Below are positions 29,101 to 37,335 of a stretch of DNA of 64,000 nucleotides, piece after piece. Source of the stretch: Embleya sp042956465 (lineage in GTDB: Bacteria > Actinomycetota > Actinomycetes > Streptomycetales > Streptomycetaceae); assembly GCF_042956465.1 (NCBI RefSeq), contig NZ_JBIBGL010000007.1, positions 434,001 to 498,000 on the forward strand. The letters run 5' to 3'. The notes beneath the pieces are model-generated. The model saw only the letters and a program-made list of their open reading frames with translations. It was not told the origin of the DNA and searched no databases. A program made the translations under genes and the position numbers. Numbering within the stretch: the stretch's first letter is position 1; every line of letters starts with the position of its first letter.

Positions 29101-31834
29101 CGCGTGCTCGTCCTCGCTGGTCACCCTGCACCTGGCGGCGCAGTCGCTGCGGCTGGGCGAAAGCGATCTGGCGGTCGCCGGCGGCGTGGCGGTGATGGCC
29201 TCGCCGGGCGCGTTCACCGAATTCTCCCGGCAGCGCGGGTTGTCCGTGGACGGTCGTTGCAAGGCGTTCGCAGGGGCTGCGGACGGCGTCGGCTGGGCCG
29301 AGGGCATCGGCATGCTGCTGCTGGAGCGGCTCTCGGACGCGCGGCGCAACGGGCACCACGTGCTGGCGGTGGTGCGCGGCAGCGCGGTGAACCAGGACGG
29401 CGCGTCCAACGGCCTGACCGCGCCGAACGGCCCATCCCAGCAGCGGGTGATCCGCCAGGCCCTGGCCAACGCCGGGCTCGCCGCCGCGGAGGTGGACGCG
29501 GTCGAGGCGCACGGGACGGGCACCACGTTGGGTGACCCGATCGAGGCGCAGGCGCTGTTGGCCACCTACGGTCAGGGACGACCGGCCGATCGGCCGCTGT
29601 GGTTGGGTTCGTTGAAGTCGAACATCGGTCATGCGCAGGCCGCCGCGGGTGTGGCGGGTGTGATCAAGATGGTCGAGGCGTTGCGGCACGGGGTGTTGCC
29701 GAAGACGTTGCACGTGGACGAGCCGAGCCCACATGTGGACTGGTCGGCGGGCGCGGTGCGGTTGTTGACCCAGGCCCGGCCGTGGCCGGAGACCGGCCGA
29801 CCGCGTCGAGCCGGAGTGTCCTCGTTCGGGGTCAGCGGCACCAACGCGCACGTGATCCTGGAACAGCCGCCGCTGGAGGCCGAACCTGCGCCGAACGACC
29901 CGCGGCCCGATGTGGTGCTGCCGTGGATCGTCTCCGCCAAACGGGCACCGGCCCTGCGCGGACAGGCGCAGCGACTGGCCGCACTGGCCGCCGCCGACCC
30001 GGACCCGGTGGACATCGGCTCGGCCCTGATCGCCACCCGGGCCGCACTCGAGGAGCGCGCCGTGGTGATCGGTGAGCGCGGCTCACTGGGCGCGGGGCTG
30101 GCCGCGCTGGCCCGCGGCGACTCGGCCGCCGGCGTGGTGACCGGCTCGGCGGCCGGCACGCTCGGTCGCACGGTGTTCGTCTTCCCCGGCCAGGGCTCGC
30201 AGTGGCCCGGCATGGCCACCGAACTCCTGGCCCAGTCGCCCGTGTTCGCATCCCGCTTCGGCGAGTGCGCCAAAGCGCTGGAGCCGTTCGTGGACTGGTC
30301 GGCCGTCGACGTGCTGACCGGGGTCGAGGGCGCGCCCACGCTGGACCGGGTGGACGTGGTCCAGCCGGTGTTGTGGGCGGTGCTGGTCTCGCTCGCCCAG
30401 GTGTGGCGCTCGTACGGGGTGACCCCGGACGCGGTCGTCGGCCACTCGCAGGGCGAGATCGCCGCCGCCGTGGTCGCCGGCGGCCTCTCGCTCGCGGACG
30501 GCGCGCGGGTCGTGGCGTTGCGCAGCAGGGCGATCGTCGCGCTGTCCGGGCGCGGCGCGATGGCATCGCTGGCGCTCACCGAGTCGCAGGTACGAGCGCG
30601 GATCACCGAGTGGGACGGGCGGATCTCGATCGCGGCGGTGAACGGCCCCGGGCAGGTGGTGGTGTCGGGCGAGCCCGACGCCCTGGCCGAACTGGTCGAT
30701 TCGGTCACGGCCGAGGGCGGCCGGGCCCGACTGATTCCGGTCGACTACGCGTCGCACTCGGCCCAGGTGGACGAGATCCGGGACCGCATCCTGGCCGACC
30801 TGGCCACGATCGAGCCGGTCTCCGGCTCGATACCGCTCCGCTCGACCGTCACCGGCGAGTGGCTGGACACCGCGACGATGGACGCCGCCTACTGGGCGGA
30901 CAACCTCCGGGAGACCGTGCGCTTCGAGGAGGCCACCCGCGCGCTCGCGGCCTCCGGGCACGGCGTGTTCGTCGAGGTCGGCCCACATCCCGTGCTGGTG
31001 GCCGCGATCCAGGAGACCCTGGAGGCCGCCGAGGCGACCCGGTCGCTGGTGGTCGGCACGCTGCGCCGCGACCAGGGCGGCGCGCAGCGCCTGTACACCT
31101 CGCTCGCCGAACTGTGGGTGCGCGGCGTCGAGGTCGACTGGAGCACCGCCTACGCCGGATACCGGCCGCGGCGGGTTGAGTTGCCCACCTACGCGTTCCA
31201 GCGCGAGCGGTACTGGCTGGACGGGAGCCGGACCGCCCAGGGCGCTGCGACCGGGTCCGGGCCGCTGCCGGGCGAGCCGGAGCAGCGGCCCGCCGAGGAC
31301 GCGGCACCCGCACTGCCGGGTCGGCTCGCCGGTCTGACCGGCATCGAACGCGACGCCACGATCCTGGAGTTCGTGCGCACCGAGACGGCCGCCGTGCTCG
31401 GGCACGGGGACCCGGTCGCCATCGAACCCGAACGCGCTTTCCGCGAACTCGGGTTCGACTCGCTGACCGCGGTGGAGTTGCGCAACCGGCTGAACGCGGG
31501 TTCGGGACTGCAACTGCCCGCCACGCTGATCTTCGACCACCCGACCCCGGCGGGTGTCGCCGAGTTCCTCGCGCGACAACCGGCGATCGCGGCTCCGGGT
31601 CTGCCGCTGCCGGCCGCTCTGGGCGAACTCGACCGACTTGATGCCGCGCTGTCCGCGGACCTCGGCGACACGGACCGGCGGTCGGCGATCATCGACCGGC
31701 TGCGGAGGCTGGCCGACAAGTGGAGTGAGCCGGCCGTCACCGCGGGGCCCGCGATCTCCGACGAGATCGACCTGGACAGCGCCAGTGACGAGGAACTCTT
31801 CGGCCTGCTCGACGGCAACCTCGAATCCTTCTGA
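23153..31834 (+). CDS. Type I modular PKS: extension modules 4 and 5
   Basis: This 2893-residue protein begins with a docking coiled coil (MSDQQIRHLLKRL). Module 4: KS Cys205; AT Ser679 with HAFH at 779-782 (malonyl-CoA); DH with intact H1009-xxx-G1013-xxxx-P1018 and Asp1179; KR with IDD at 1522-1524 (B-type) and Tyr1579; ACP Ser1750. It should install an E double bond. Module 5: KS Cys1985; AT Ser2432 with YASH at 2532-2535 (methylmalonyl-CoA); then directly ACP Ser2770, with only a short linker where a KR would be, so the beta-keto group stays. The C-terminal docking tail is about 2805-2893. ATG 23153 follows GAAAGG. The start lies 31 bases after the preceding gene, consistent with one operon. 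Confidence 0.95.
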   Translation: MSDQQIRHLLKRLTVELHDTRERLKEAQNQTPEPIAIVSAACRLPGGAESPEQLWRILAQGIDVVGDFPQDRGWDVEELYDPDPDRPGTSYTRQGAFLSDIAGFDAEFFGISPREALATDPQHRLLLETAWELFERVGIDPTTLAGSRTGVFAGLNGQDYAARLTAVPDEVGGYIGNGNAASVASGRIAYSFGFEGPAVTVDTACSSSLVALHLAAHSLRSGECDLALAGGVTLMASPLGFIEFSRQRGLAPDGRCKAFAGAADGTGWSEGTGLVLVERLADARRLGHRVLAVLRGSAVNQDGASNGLTAPNGPAQQRVIRQALRNARLTAADIDAVEAHGTGTTLGDPIEAQALIATYGRDRPEDRPLWIGSAKSNIGHTQAAAGIVGVIKMIEAMRHGVLPKTLHVDEPTPHVDWSAGAVRLLTEARAWPETGRPRRVGISAFGASGTNAHLILEQPEPVEADAAVRPVETGRSDEAVGSGAERAGGMSAVPWLLSARTPAALRAQAAKLAAHVRGAAVRARDVVDIGHSLATSRARFDERAVLVAADPAGFLAGLDALAADTAATGQARGSATGSGSLAYLFTGQGSQRVGMGRELYNSYPVFAAAFDEIAAALDGELAGHVRHPLRDVVFGVAEDAAEQLDRTVYAQPALFAVEVALYRLYASWGLRPDFVTGHSLGELTAAHVADVLSLADAATLVAARARLMQAMPTTGAMIAIQATEEEVVAALAGREDLVGIAAINGPHAIVLSGETDAALAVAAGFAEQGRKTKRLRVSHAFHSPLMAGMLAEFERIAATLTYRAPRVPVVSNLTGRPAGIEELGDPGHWVAHVRHAVRFRDVIEHLATAGVTTYLELGPDGVLTAMAQDTLAEAPAGGEPAADKPAADEPAFAAALRRDRPEPDTALLALGTAYAHGHEVDWSVLYAGSGARRVDLPTYAFQHRRFWIEQPAAGPANASGLGLAAADHPLLAASLRVATGEVTAADGGADAVLLTGRLSVRTHPWLADHVVFGSALVPGTAFVEAAIRAGDEVGLDTVDELVIEAPLILRERDAVHLQVVVGDSAGERADRRSIAVYARPEHAEPDAPWVRHAAGFLSASGDAPSAAAEPEQWPPVGATVLDVSGAYAALAEAGIAYGPVFRGLRAAWRLGDELLAEAALPAEQHPDAARFGLHPALLDAALHIASVRSLDESQPGEGRRLPFAWNGVRLHAAGATALRIRIAMTGPGELTFRATDESGAPVVSIEALATRPVTADQLDGTHSAGQDALFELDWIEQPAVGAPGTTAVIELDADSGRLDDGTLVLVVEAAAEDPVGAAHRESARALAALQGDAERILVLTRGAFAVADKEVPDPAGAAVAGLVRSAQSEQPGRIVLIDLDADTAVPTAAYATALAADEPQLAVRAGALYVPRLRRPVPLDPREVRGWDPEGTVLITGGVGALGALFARHLVVEHGMRRLLLTGRRGPDTPGAADLVAELTGLGAHVRVAATDVSDREALAALIASVPAAYPLTAVVHAAGVIDDGVLDALTPERVSAVLRPKADAGWHLHELTRHQDLAGFVLFSSVAAVLGGPGQGNYAAANSFLDALAARRRALALPAVSLAWGMWAEAGGMTAHLAEADRQRAARAGIRALASADGLRLFDQVVRPDGGSTTSDRAVLIPAPLDPAGLRARPHAVPALLRGLVRPQRRQAVKAAGAASLAQRLAGLGRAEREQVLVDLVRAEVAGVLGADPEAVGARRAFGDLGMDSLTAVELRNRLNAGTGLRLPATLVFDYPTPAGLAEYLRGELLGDVADAAAPPAAASGPVGMADDPIVIVGTACRLPGGVASSGDLWRLVESGTDAVGEFPTDRGWDVEDLFDPDPEAAGKSYTRHGGFLYDAADFDAGFFEISPREALATDPQQRLLLETTWEVIERAGIDPTTLRGSRTGVFAGVMYHDYAPHPGNVPSALEGYVGNGNAGSVASGRISYSFGFEGPAVTVDTACSSSLVTLHLAAQSLRLGESDLAVAGGVAVMASPGAFTEFSRQRGLSVDGRCKAFAGAADGVGWAEGIGMLLLERLSDARRNGHHVLAVVRGSAVNQDGASNGLTAPNGPSQQRVIRQALANAGLAAAEVDAVEAHGTGTTLGDPIEAQALLATYGQGRPADRPLWLGSLKSNIGHAQAAAGVAGVIKMVEALRHGVLPKTLHVDEPSPHVDWSAGAVRLLTQARPWPETGRPRRAGVSSFGVSGTNAHVILEQPPLEAEPAPNDPRPDVVLPWIVSAKRAPALRGQAQRLAALAAADPDPVDIGSALIATRAALEERAVVIGERGSLGAGLAALARGDSAAGVVTGSAAGTLGRTVFVFPGQGSQWPGMATELLAQSPVFASRFGECAKALEPFVDWSAVDVLTGVEGAPTLDRVDVVQPVLWAVLVSLAQVWRSYGVTPDAVVGHSQGEIAAAVVAGGLSLADGARVVALRSRAIVALSGRGAMASLALTESQVRARITEWDGRISIAAVNGPGQVVVSGEPDALAELVDSVTAEGGRARLIPVDYASHSAQVDEIRDRILADLATIEPVSGSIPLRSTVTGEWLDTATMDAAYWADNLRETVRFEEATRALAASGHGVFVEVGPHPVLVAAIQETLEAAEATRSLVVGTLRRDQGGAQRLYTSLAELWVRGVEVDWSTAYAGYRPRRVELPTYAFQRERYWLDGSRTAQGAATGSGPLPGEPEQRPAEDAAPALPGRLAGLTGIERDATILEFVRTETAAVLGHGDPVAIEPERAFRELGFDSLTAVELRNRLNAGSGLQLPATLIFDHPTPAGVAEFLARQPAIAAPGLPLPAALGELDRLDAALSADLGDTDRRSAIIDRLRRLADKWSEPAVTAGPAISDEIDLDSASDEELFGLLDGNLESF
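29588..29727 (+). repeat. KS segment in module 5 identical to module 3
   Basis: All 140 bases appear identical to 19279-19418, including wobble positions, against a more diverged background. This is a third recipient of the same converted patch. Confidence 0.8.
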
Positions 31835-31874
31835 TCCCCCCGGACCCACCCACCCCACCAGGAAAGGCAGTTCC

Positions 31875-34800
31875 ATGTCGGACGAAGACAAGCTCCGGGG
31901 ATATCTCAAGCGTGCGCTGGCCGATGTCCGCCAGGCCCGCAACCGGGTCCGCGAGGTGGAGGCGAGCCGGCACGAGCCGATCGCCATCGTCGGGATGGCC
32001 TGCCGGCTGCCCGGCGGCGTCGAGTCGCCCGAAGACCTGTGGCGGCTGGTCGAATCGGGCACCGACGCGGTCGGCGAGGCGCCCACCGATCGCGGCTGGG
32101 ACCTGCGCGACATCTACGACCCGGACCCGGATCGACCCGGCACCACCTACACGACCGCGGGCTCCTTCCTGCCGGACGCCGGGGACTTCGACGCGGCCTT
32201 CTTCGGCATCTCGCCGCGCGAGGCGCCGGCCATCGACCCGCAGCAGCGCCTGCTCCTGGAGACCGCGTGGGACGCGTTCGAGCGGGCCGGCATCGACGTC
32301 ACCGGGCTGCGCCGGACCCGGACCTCGGTGTTCACCGGGATCGCCGGCATCGACTACGCGCCGGCCCTGGATCAGGTCCCGGAGGAGTTGGAGGGCTATC
32401 TCGGCACCGGAACGCTCGGCAGTGTGGCCTCCGGCCGGATCTCGTACACCTTCGGCTTCGAGGGCCCGGCGGTGACCGTGGACACCGCGTGCTCGTCGTC
32501 GCTGGTGGCGCTGCACCTGGCCACGCAGTCGCTGCGCGCGGGCGAGAGCGATCTCGCGGTCGCGGGCGGGGCCACGGTGATGGCGTCGCCGATGGGCTAC
32601 GTCGAGTTCTCCCGGCAGCGCGGGTTGTCCGTGGACGGCAGGTGCAAGGCGTTCGCCGCGTCGGCCGACGGCACCGGGTGGGCCGAGGGCGTCGGCGTGC
32701 TGATCCTGGAACGGCTCTCCGATGCCCGACGGCTCGGCCACCGGGTGCTCGCGGTGGTGCGCGGCAGCGCGGTGAACCAGGACGGCGCCTCGAACGGCCT
32801 GACCGCGCCCAACGGACCCGCACAGCAGCGGGTGATCCGGGAGGCGCTGGCCAACGCCGAGCTGGCCACGAGCGATGTGGACGTGGTGGAGGCGCACGGG
32901 ACGGGGACGACGCTGGGTGATCCGATCGAGGCGCAGGCGTTGTTGGCCACCTACGGTCAGGGTCGGGATGCGGATCGGCCGCTGTGGTTGGGTTCGTTGA
33001 AGTCGAACATCGGTCATGCGCAGGCCGCCGCGGGTGTGGCGGGTGTGATCAAGATGGTCGAGGCGTTGCGGCACGGGGTGTTGCCCAGGACGCTGCACGC
33101 CGAGGAGCCGACGCCGCATGTGGACTGGTCGGCGGGTGCGGTGCGGTTGTTGACGCGGGCGCGGCCGTGGCCGGAGTCGGATCGGCCGCGTCGGGCGGCG
33201 GTGTCGGCGTTCGGGGTGAGCGGGACGAACGCCCACGTCATCCTCGAACTTCCGGAAGCCGAGGTCGAGATCCCGGCGGAGCGGGACGAGCTGCCGGAGC
33301 CGGCGGTGTTGCCGTGGGTGTTGTCGGCGAAGACGCCGGAGGCATTGCAGGCGCAGGCGGGTCGACTCGCGGAACGGCTCGGCGCGGACCCGTCACCGCG
33401 GACCGCCGATGTGGGCTTCTCGCTGGTGTCCACTCGGGCCACCTTCGGCGAGCGGGCCGTGGTGGTCGGCGACCGGAACGCGCTGATCCACGCGCTGGAC
33501 GCGGTACGCCGCGGTGATTCCGCGACCGGCGTGATCACCGGGTCGGCCGGGCCGCTCGGGAAGACCGTGTTCGTCTTTCCCGGTCAGGGTTCGCAGTGGT
33601 CCGGGATGGCTGCGGAACTCTTCGGCCGGTCACCGGTGTTCGCGGCCGGTTACGAGCAGTGCGCCAAGGCACTGGAGCCGTTCGTCGATTGGTCGCCGGT
33701 CGAGGTGTTGGCGGGTGTGTCGGGTGCGCCGTCGTTGGATCGGGTGGATGTGGTCCAGCCGGTGTTGTGGGCGGTGTTGGTGTCGTTGGCCGAGGTGTGG
33801 CGGTCCTTCGGGGTGGCCCCGGATGCGCTGGTGGGTCATTCGCAGGGGGAGATCGCGGCGGCGGTGGTGGCGGGTGGGTTGTCCCTGGAGGACGGTGCGC
33901 GCGTGGTGGCGTTGCGCAGTCGGGCGATCGTGGCGTTGTCGGGTCGTGGTGGGATGGCGTCGGTGGCCGAGCCGGTGGCGGCGGTCGGTGAGCGGCTTGC
34001 CGGGTGGGGCGGGCGGATTTCCGTTGCGGCGGTGAACGGCCCCGGGCAGGTGGTCGTCTCCGGAGAGCCGGAGGCTCTCGCGGAGCTGGTCGCGTCGGTG
34101 ACGGCGGAGGGTGGCCGGGCTCGCCTGATCCCGGTGGACTATGCGTCGCATTCGGCCCAGGTGGAGGAGATCCGGGAGCGGATCGTGGCGGATCTGGCCG
34201 GGATCGCGCCCGTCTCGGGGACCGTCCCGGTGTGGTCGACGGTGACCGGCGGCTGGGTGGACACCGCTGCGATGGATGCCGCGTACTGGGCGACCAATCT
34301 GCGCGAGACGGTGCGGTTCGAGGAGGCCGTGCGGGGGCTTGCGGCGGCGGGACACGGAGTGTTCGTGGAGGTGAGTCCGCATCCGGTGTTGACGTCGGCG
34401 ATCGAGGCGACGTTGGAGGAGGCGGACACGCCGGATCCGGTCGTGGTGGGTACGCTGCGCCGCGACCAGGGCGGCCTGCAACGCCTGTACACCTCGCTGG
34501 CCGAAGCCTTCGTCCGCGGCGTGCCGGTGGACTGGGCGGGTGCCTACACCGAACACCAGCCGGATCGCGTCGAGTTGCCCACGTACGCCTTCCAACGCAG
34601 GCGCTACTGGCGGGAGACCCTCGCCCGACCCGCGGCCGACGCCGCCGCGCTGGGTCTTCGTTCGGTCGACCACCCCCTGCTCGGCGCGTCCGTGCGTACC
34701 GGCGACGGCGACGACGTGTTGCTGACCGGACGGATTTCGGTGCGTTCGCATCCGTGGCTGGCCGATCACGCGGTCCAGGGCACCGTGCTGTTGCCGGCCT

Positions 34801-36818
34801 CCGCGTTCCTGGAGTTGGCGGTGCGGGCCGGGGACGAGGTGGGATCGGCCGTACTGGACGAGTTGGTGATCGAGGCGCCGCTGATCCTGGCCGATCCGGA
34901 CGCGGCCGTGCACCTGCGGGTCGCGGTGGCCGCGACGGGCGAGGACGGACGCCGCCGGGTCGCGGTGTTCTCGCGGGAGGAGTCGGCCTCGGACGACGCG
35001 GAGTGGGTGCGGCACGCCGGCGGGTTCCTCGGGCCCGAACCGGTCGAGGCCGAGGACGTGCCCGAGCCCGGCCTCGGCGACTGGCCCCCTGCCGACGCGG
35101 TCGAGGTGCCGGTGGCGGACGCCTACGAGCTGTTGGCCGCCGCCGGGATCGACTACGGGCCGGTGTTCCAGGGGCTCCGGGCGGCCTGGCGTGCCGACGG
35201 GGCGCTGTTCGCGGACATCGAGCCGGCCGAGGAGCAGGCCGACGACGCGGCCCGGTTCGGAGTGCATCCGGCACTGCTCGACGCGGCGCTGCACGTCGCG
35301 GTGGTGGATGCGCTGCGGCGCGCCGAGGAGGCCGACGAACCGGCCGCGATCAGCCTCGCCTACGCCTGGAACGGCGTGCGGCTGCACGCGACCGGGGCCG
35401 CCCGACTGCGGGTTCGACTCACCCCGGTCGGACCGGACGCGGTGTCGATCGAGGCCTTCGACGAGACCGGGGCGGCTGTGCTCTCGGTCGGGTCGCTGGT
35501 CTCGCGCCCCGTGCCCGGTGGCCGGCTCGCCGGCGCCGGCAGCCGACCGCGGGTGGTCGGGGCCGACGCGCCGAACCCGGGCGCCGCACGGCGGACCCGG
35601 CGGACTGCGCGCTCGGCGCCGGCGATCGCCCGATCGACGCTCGCACAACGGCTCGCGGCGGCCTCCGAGGACGAGCGGGTGCAGATTCTTGCGGACCTGG
35701 TGCGCACCGAGCTCGGCGTCGTGCTCGGCCACGCGGCCGACGAGTCGGTGGAGGCCGACCAGGCGTTCCTGGAGGTCGGCCTCGACTCGCTGACCGCCGT
35801 GGAACTGCGCAACCGGCTGGCCGGCGCGACCGGTCTCCGGCTGCCCGCCACGGTCACGATCGCGCACCCCACCCCGCGCGCCCTCGCCCTGCACCTGCGC
35901 GCCGAGCTGGCCGAACAGAGCAAGTCGCCGGTGTCGCACCCGGGTTCGGAGGAGGCACCCGTCGAGCGCACCAGGGGCGCGCTGGCCGCCTTCTACGTCC
36001 AGCTGTGCGCGGCCGGGAAGTACAACACCGCGGCCGAGGTGATCATGGCCTCCGCGGGCCTGCGGCCGTCCTTCCCGGAGGCCGAACGGGACCGACACGT
36101 CAAACCCGTGCTGCGCATCGCCGGCGGCGATGCCGGCCCCGCGATCGTCTGCTTCCCGTCGCTGAGCGCGATCTCCGGGCCGCACGAGTACGCCCGGTTC
36201 GGGCAGGTGTTCCAGGGCGAGCGGGACGTGTTCGTGATCCAGACGCCGGGCTTCGCGGCCGACGAGTCGTTGCCCGATCACGCCGACACGCTGCTGCGCA
36301 TGCACGTGGAATCGGTGCGGGCGGCCGTGGGCGATCGACCGTTCATCGTGGTGGGGCGCTCGATGGGCGGCTGCATCGCGCACGAGGTGACCCGTCGACT
36401 GGAGGCGGAGGGAGTCCGGCCGCTCGCACTCGGGCTGATCGACACGTTCCCGATCGACACCGCGCTGGTGCCGGGCATGGACTGGTGGCTGCCCGCGATG
36501 ATCGAGGGTCTGCTCGGCCGGGTCGCGCAGTACGACATGACGCTGGACGACACCAACCTGAGCACGATGGGCCTGTACCAGAGGCTGTTCGCGGACTGGA
36601 AGCCGCAGCCGATCGCGACGCCCACCCTGGTCGCGCAGGCACAGACGCCGGTGGCGGGCACCGTGATCGACCCGGAGGGTCGCTGGGACTGGCGGGCGTA
36701 CTGGCCGCTGCCCCACGACCTGATCGGTATCACCGGCGACCACTTCACCGTGCTGGAGGACCACGCCGACCTGACGGCGACGACGATCGTGGACTGGGCG
36801 GCCGGGCTGTCCGGGTGA
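31875..36818 (+). CDS. Type I modular PKS: terminal module 6 with DH, no KR, and thioesterase
   Basis: This 1647-residue protein ends the line. After a docking coiled coil come KS (Cys206), AT (Ser656, YASH at 756-759, methylmalonyl-CoA) and a DH whose motifs look intact (H965-xxx-G969-xxxx-P974, Asp1136). There is no KR: an Arg/Pro/Ala-rich linker of roughly 50 residues leads straight to ACP Ser1305. The TE at about 1420-1647 has GRSMG with Ser1496, Asp1523 and His1623. A DH without a KR cannot dehydrate its own module's product in the usual way, because no hydroxyl is made there. It may be a relic, or may act in cyclisation such as oxa-Michael addition. With the KR-less module 5, the chain leaves as a 3,5-diketo thioester. 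ATG 31875 follows GGAAAGGCAG. Confidence 0.95.
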   Translation: MSDEDKLRGYLKRALADVRQARNRVREVEASRHEPIAIVGMACRLPGGVESPEDLWRLVESGTDAVGEAPTDRGWDLRDIYDPDPDRPGTTYTTAGSFLPDAGDFDAAFFGISPREAPAIDPQQRLLLETAWDAFERAGIDVTGLRRTRTSVFTGIAGIDYAPALDQVPEELEGYLGTGTLGSVASGRISYTFGFEGPAVTVDTACSSSLVALHLATQSLRAGESDLAVAGGATVMASPMGYVEFSRQRGLSVDGRCKAFAASADGTGWAEGVGVLILERLSDARRLGHRVLAVVRGSAVNQDGASNGLTAPNGPAQQRVIREALANAELATSDVDVVEAHGTGTTLGDPIEAQALLATYGQGRDADRPLWLGSLKSNIGHAQAAAGVAGVIKMVEALRHGVLPRTLHAEEPTPHVDWSAGAVRLLTRARPWPESDRPRRAAVSAFGVSGTNAHVILELPEAEVEIPAERDELPEPAVLPWVLSAKTPEALQAQAGRLAERLGADPSPRTADVGFSLVSTRATFGERAVVVGDRNALIHALDAVRRGDSATGVITGSAGPLGKTVFVFPGQGSQWSGMAAELFGRSPVFAAGYEQCAKALEPFVDWSPVEVLAGVSGAPSLDRVDVVQPVLWAVLVSLAEVWRSFGVAPDALVGHSQGEIAAAVVAGGLSLEDGARVVALRSRAIVALSGRGGMASVAEPVAAVGERLAGWGGRISVAAVNGPGQVVVSGEPEALAELVASVTAEGGRARLIPVDYASHSAQVEEIRERIVADLAGIAPVSGTVPVWSTVTGGWVDTAAMDAAYWATNLRETVRFEEAVRGLAAAGHGVFVEVSPHPVLTSAIEATLEEADTPDPVVVGTLRRDQGGLQRLYTSLAEAFVRGVPVDWAGAYTEHQPDRVELPTYAFQRRRYWRETLARPAADAAALGLRSVDHPLLGASVRTGDGDDVLLTGRISVRSHPWLADHAVQGTVLLPASAFLELAVRAGDEVGSAVLDELVIEAPLILADPDAAVHLRVAVAATGEDGRRRVAVFSREESASDDAEWVRHAGGFLGPEPVEAEDVPEPGLGDWPPADAVEVPVADAYELLAAAGIDYGPVFQGLRAAWRADGALFADIEPAEEQADDAARFGVHPALLDAALHVAVVDALRRAEEADEPAAISLAYAWNGVRLHATGAARLRVRLTPVGPDAVSIEAFDETGAAVLSVGSLVSRPVPGGRLAGAGSRPRVVGADAPNPGAARRTRRTARSAPAIARSTLAQRLAAASEDERVQILADLVRTELGVVLGHAADESVEADQAFLEVGLDSLTAVELRNRLAGATGLRLPATVTIAHPTPRALALHLRAELAEQSKSPVSHPGSEEAPVERTRGALAAFYVQLCAAGKYNTAAEVIMASAGLRPSFPEAERDRHVKPVLRIAGGDAGPAIVCFPSLSAISGPHEYARFGQVFQGERDVFVIQTPGFAADESLPDHADTLLRMHVESVRAAVGDRPFIVVGRSMGGCIAHEVTRRLEAEGVRPLALGLIDTFPIDTALVPGMDWWLPAMIEGLLGRVAQYDMTLDDTNLSTMGLYQRLFADWKPQPIATPTLVAQAQTPVAGTVIDPEGRWDWRAYWPLPHDLIGITGDHFTVLEDHADLTATTIVDWAAGLSG
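32874..33256 (+). repeat. KS C-terminal segment duplicated from module 3 (copy B)
   Basis: Partner of 19180-19562, about 97 percent identical by eye and ungapped. Confidence 0.85.
33687..34535 (+). repeat. AT-domain segment duplicated from module 3 (copy B)
   Basis: Partner of 19981-20829, same length, ungapped. It ends just at the boundary of the post-AT linker, where the modules diverge into KR (module 3) or DH (module 6). Confidence 0.85.
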
Positions 36819-36870
36819 CCCGCGCCACCACCGCAGTGACCCGCAACACCACTACGAGGCTGGGAAATTC

Positions 36871-37335
36871 ATGACGAAGGTACTGTCCCCGGTGGATCTC
36901 GCCGAGATCCACCGCACGCTCGCGCTGTTCGCGCACGTCTTCGACAACGGCGACGTGGCCGGGCTCGACCTGGTGTTCACCGAGGACGTCGTGGTCGAGA
37001 TCGGCGTCGGCCCGGCGCGGGCCTTCCGGGGCATCGCCGAGTTCGCCGAGTACACCCGGGGCAAGAGCGCGGCGACGCCCGACCACCACACGCTCAACAC
37101 CACCGTCGAGGTGGACGAGCACGGTCAAGTCCAGGCGCGCAGTCGCTACATCGGGATCAACCCGGCCGGTCGGCTCACCGGCGGCGAATTCCTGGACATT
37201 CTGCGTCGCACGCCGGCCGGCTGGCGGATCGCCTATCGATCGAGTCTGCCGCGGGCCCCGCGGCAGGCGGGCGCGGGCGTGGTCAAGGCCGAATTCCCGC
37301 TGCCGGTCCGGCTTTCCGAGGTGGTCGCGCCGTGA
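36871..37335 (+). CDS. SnoaL/NTF2-like protein, candidate polyketide cyclase (first of pair)
   Basis: This 154-residue protein has the cone-shaped NTF2/SnoaL pattern: an N-terminal helix pair (LALFAHVFDNGDVAGLDLVF), a TEDVVVE strand, a central PDHHTLN segment and a strand-rich C-terminus. The fold includes polyketide cyclases (SnoaL), ketosteroid isomerases and polyether epoxide hydrolases such as MonB-type enzymes, and small members act in type I PKS clusters as ring-forming enzymes. It begins 52 bases after the TE-containing PKS gene, clearly in the same operon, and overlaps its paralogue by 4 bases. Conserved Asp/His in PDHH are candidate catalytic residues. Exact chemistry is unknown; cyclisation of the diketo-enone chain is an inference from position and fold. 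Confidence 0.75.
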   Translation: MTKVLSPVDLAEIHRTLALFAHVFDNGDVAGLDLVFTEDVVVEIGVGPARAFRGIAEFAEYTRGKSAATPDHHTLNTTVEVDEHGQVQARSRYIGINPAGRLTGGEFLDILRRTPAGWRIAYRSSLPRAPRQAGAGVVKAEFPLPVRLSEVVAP

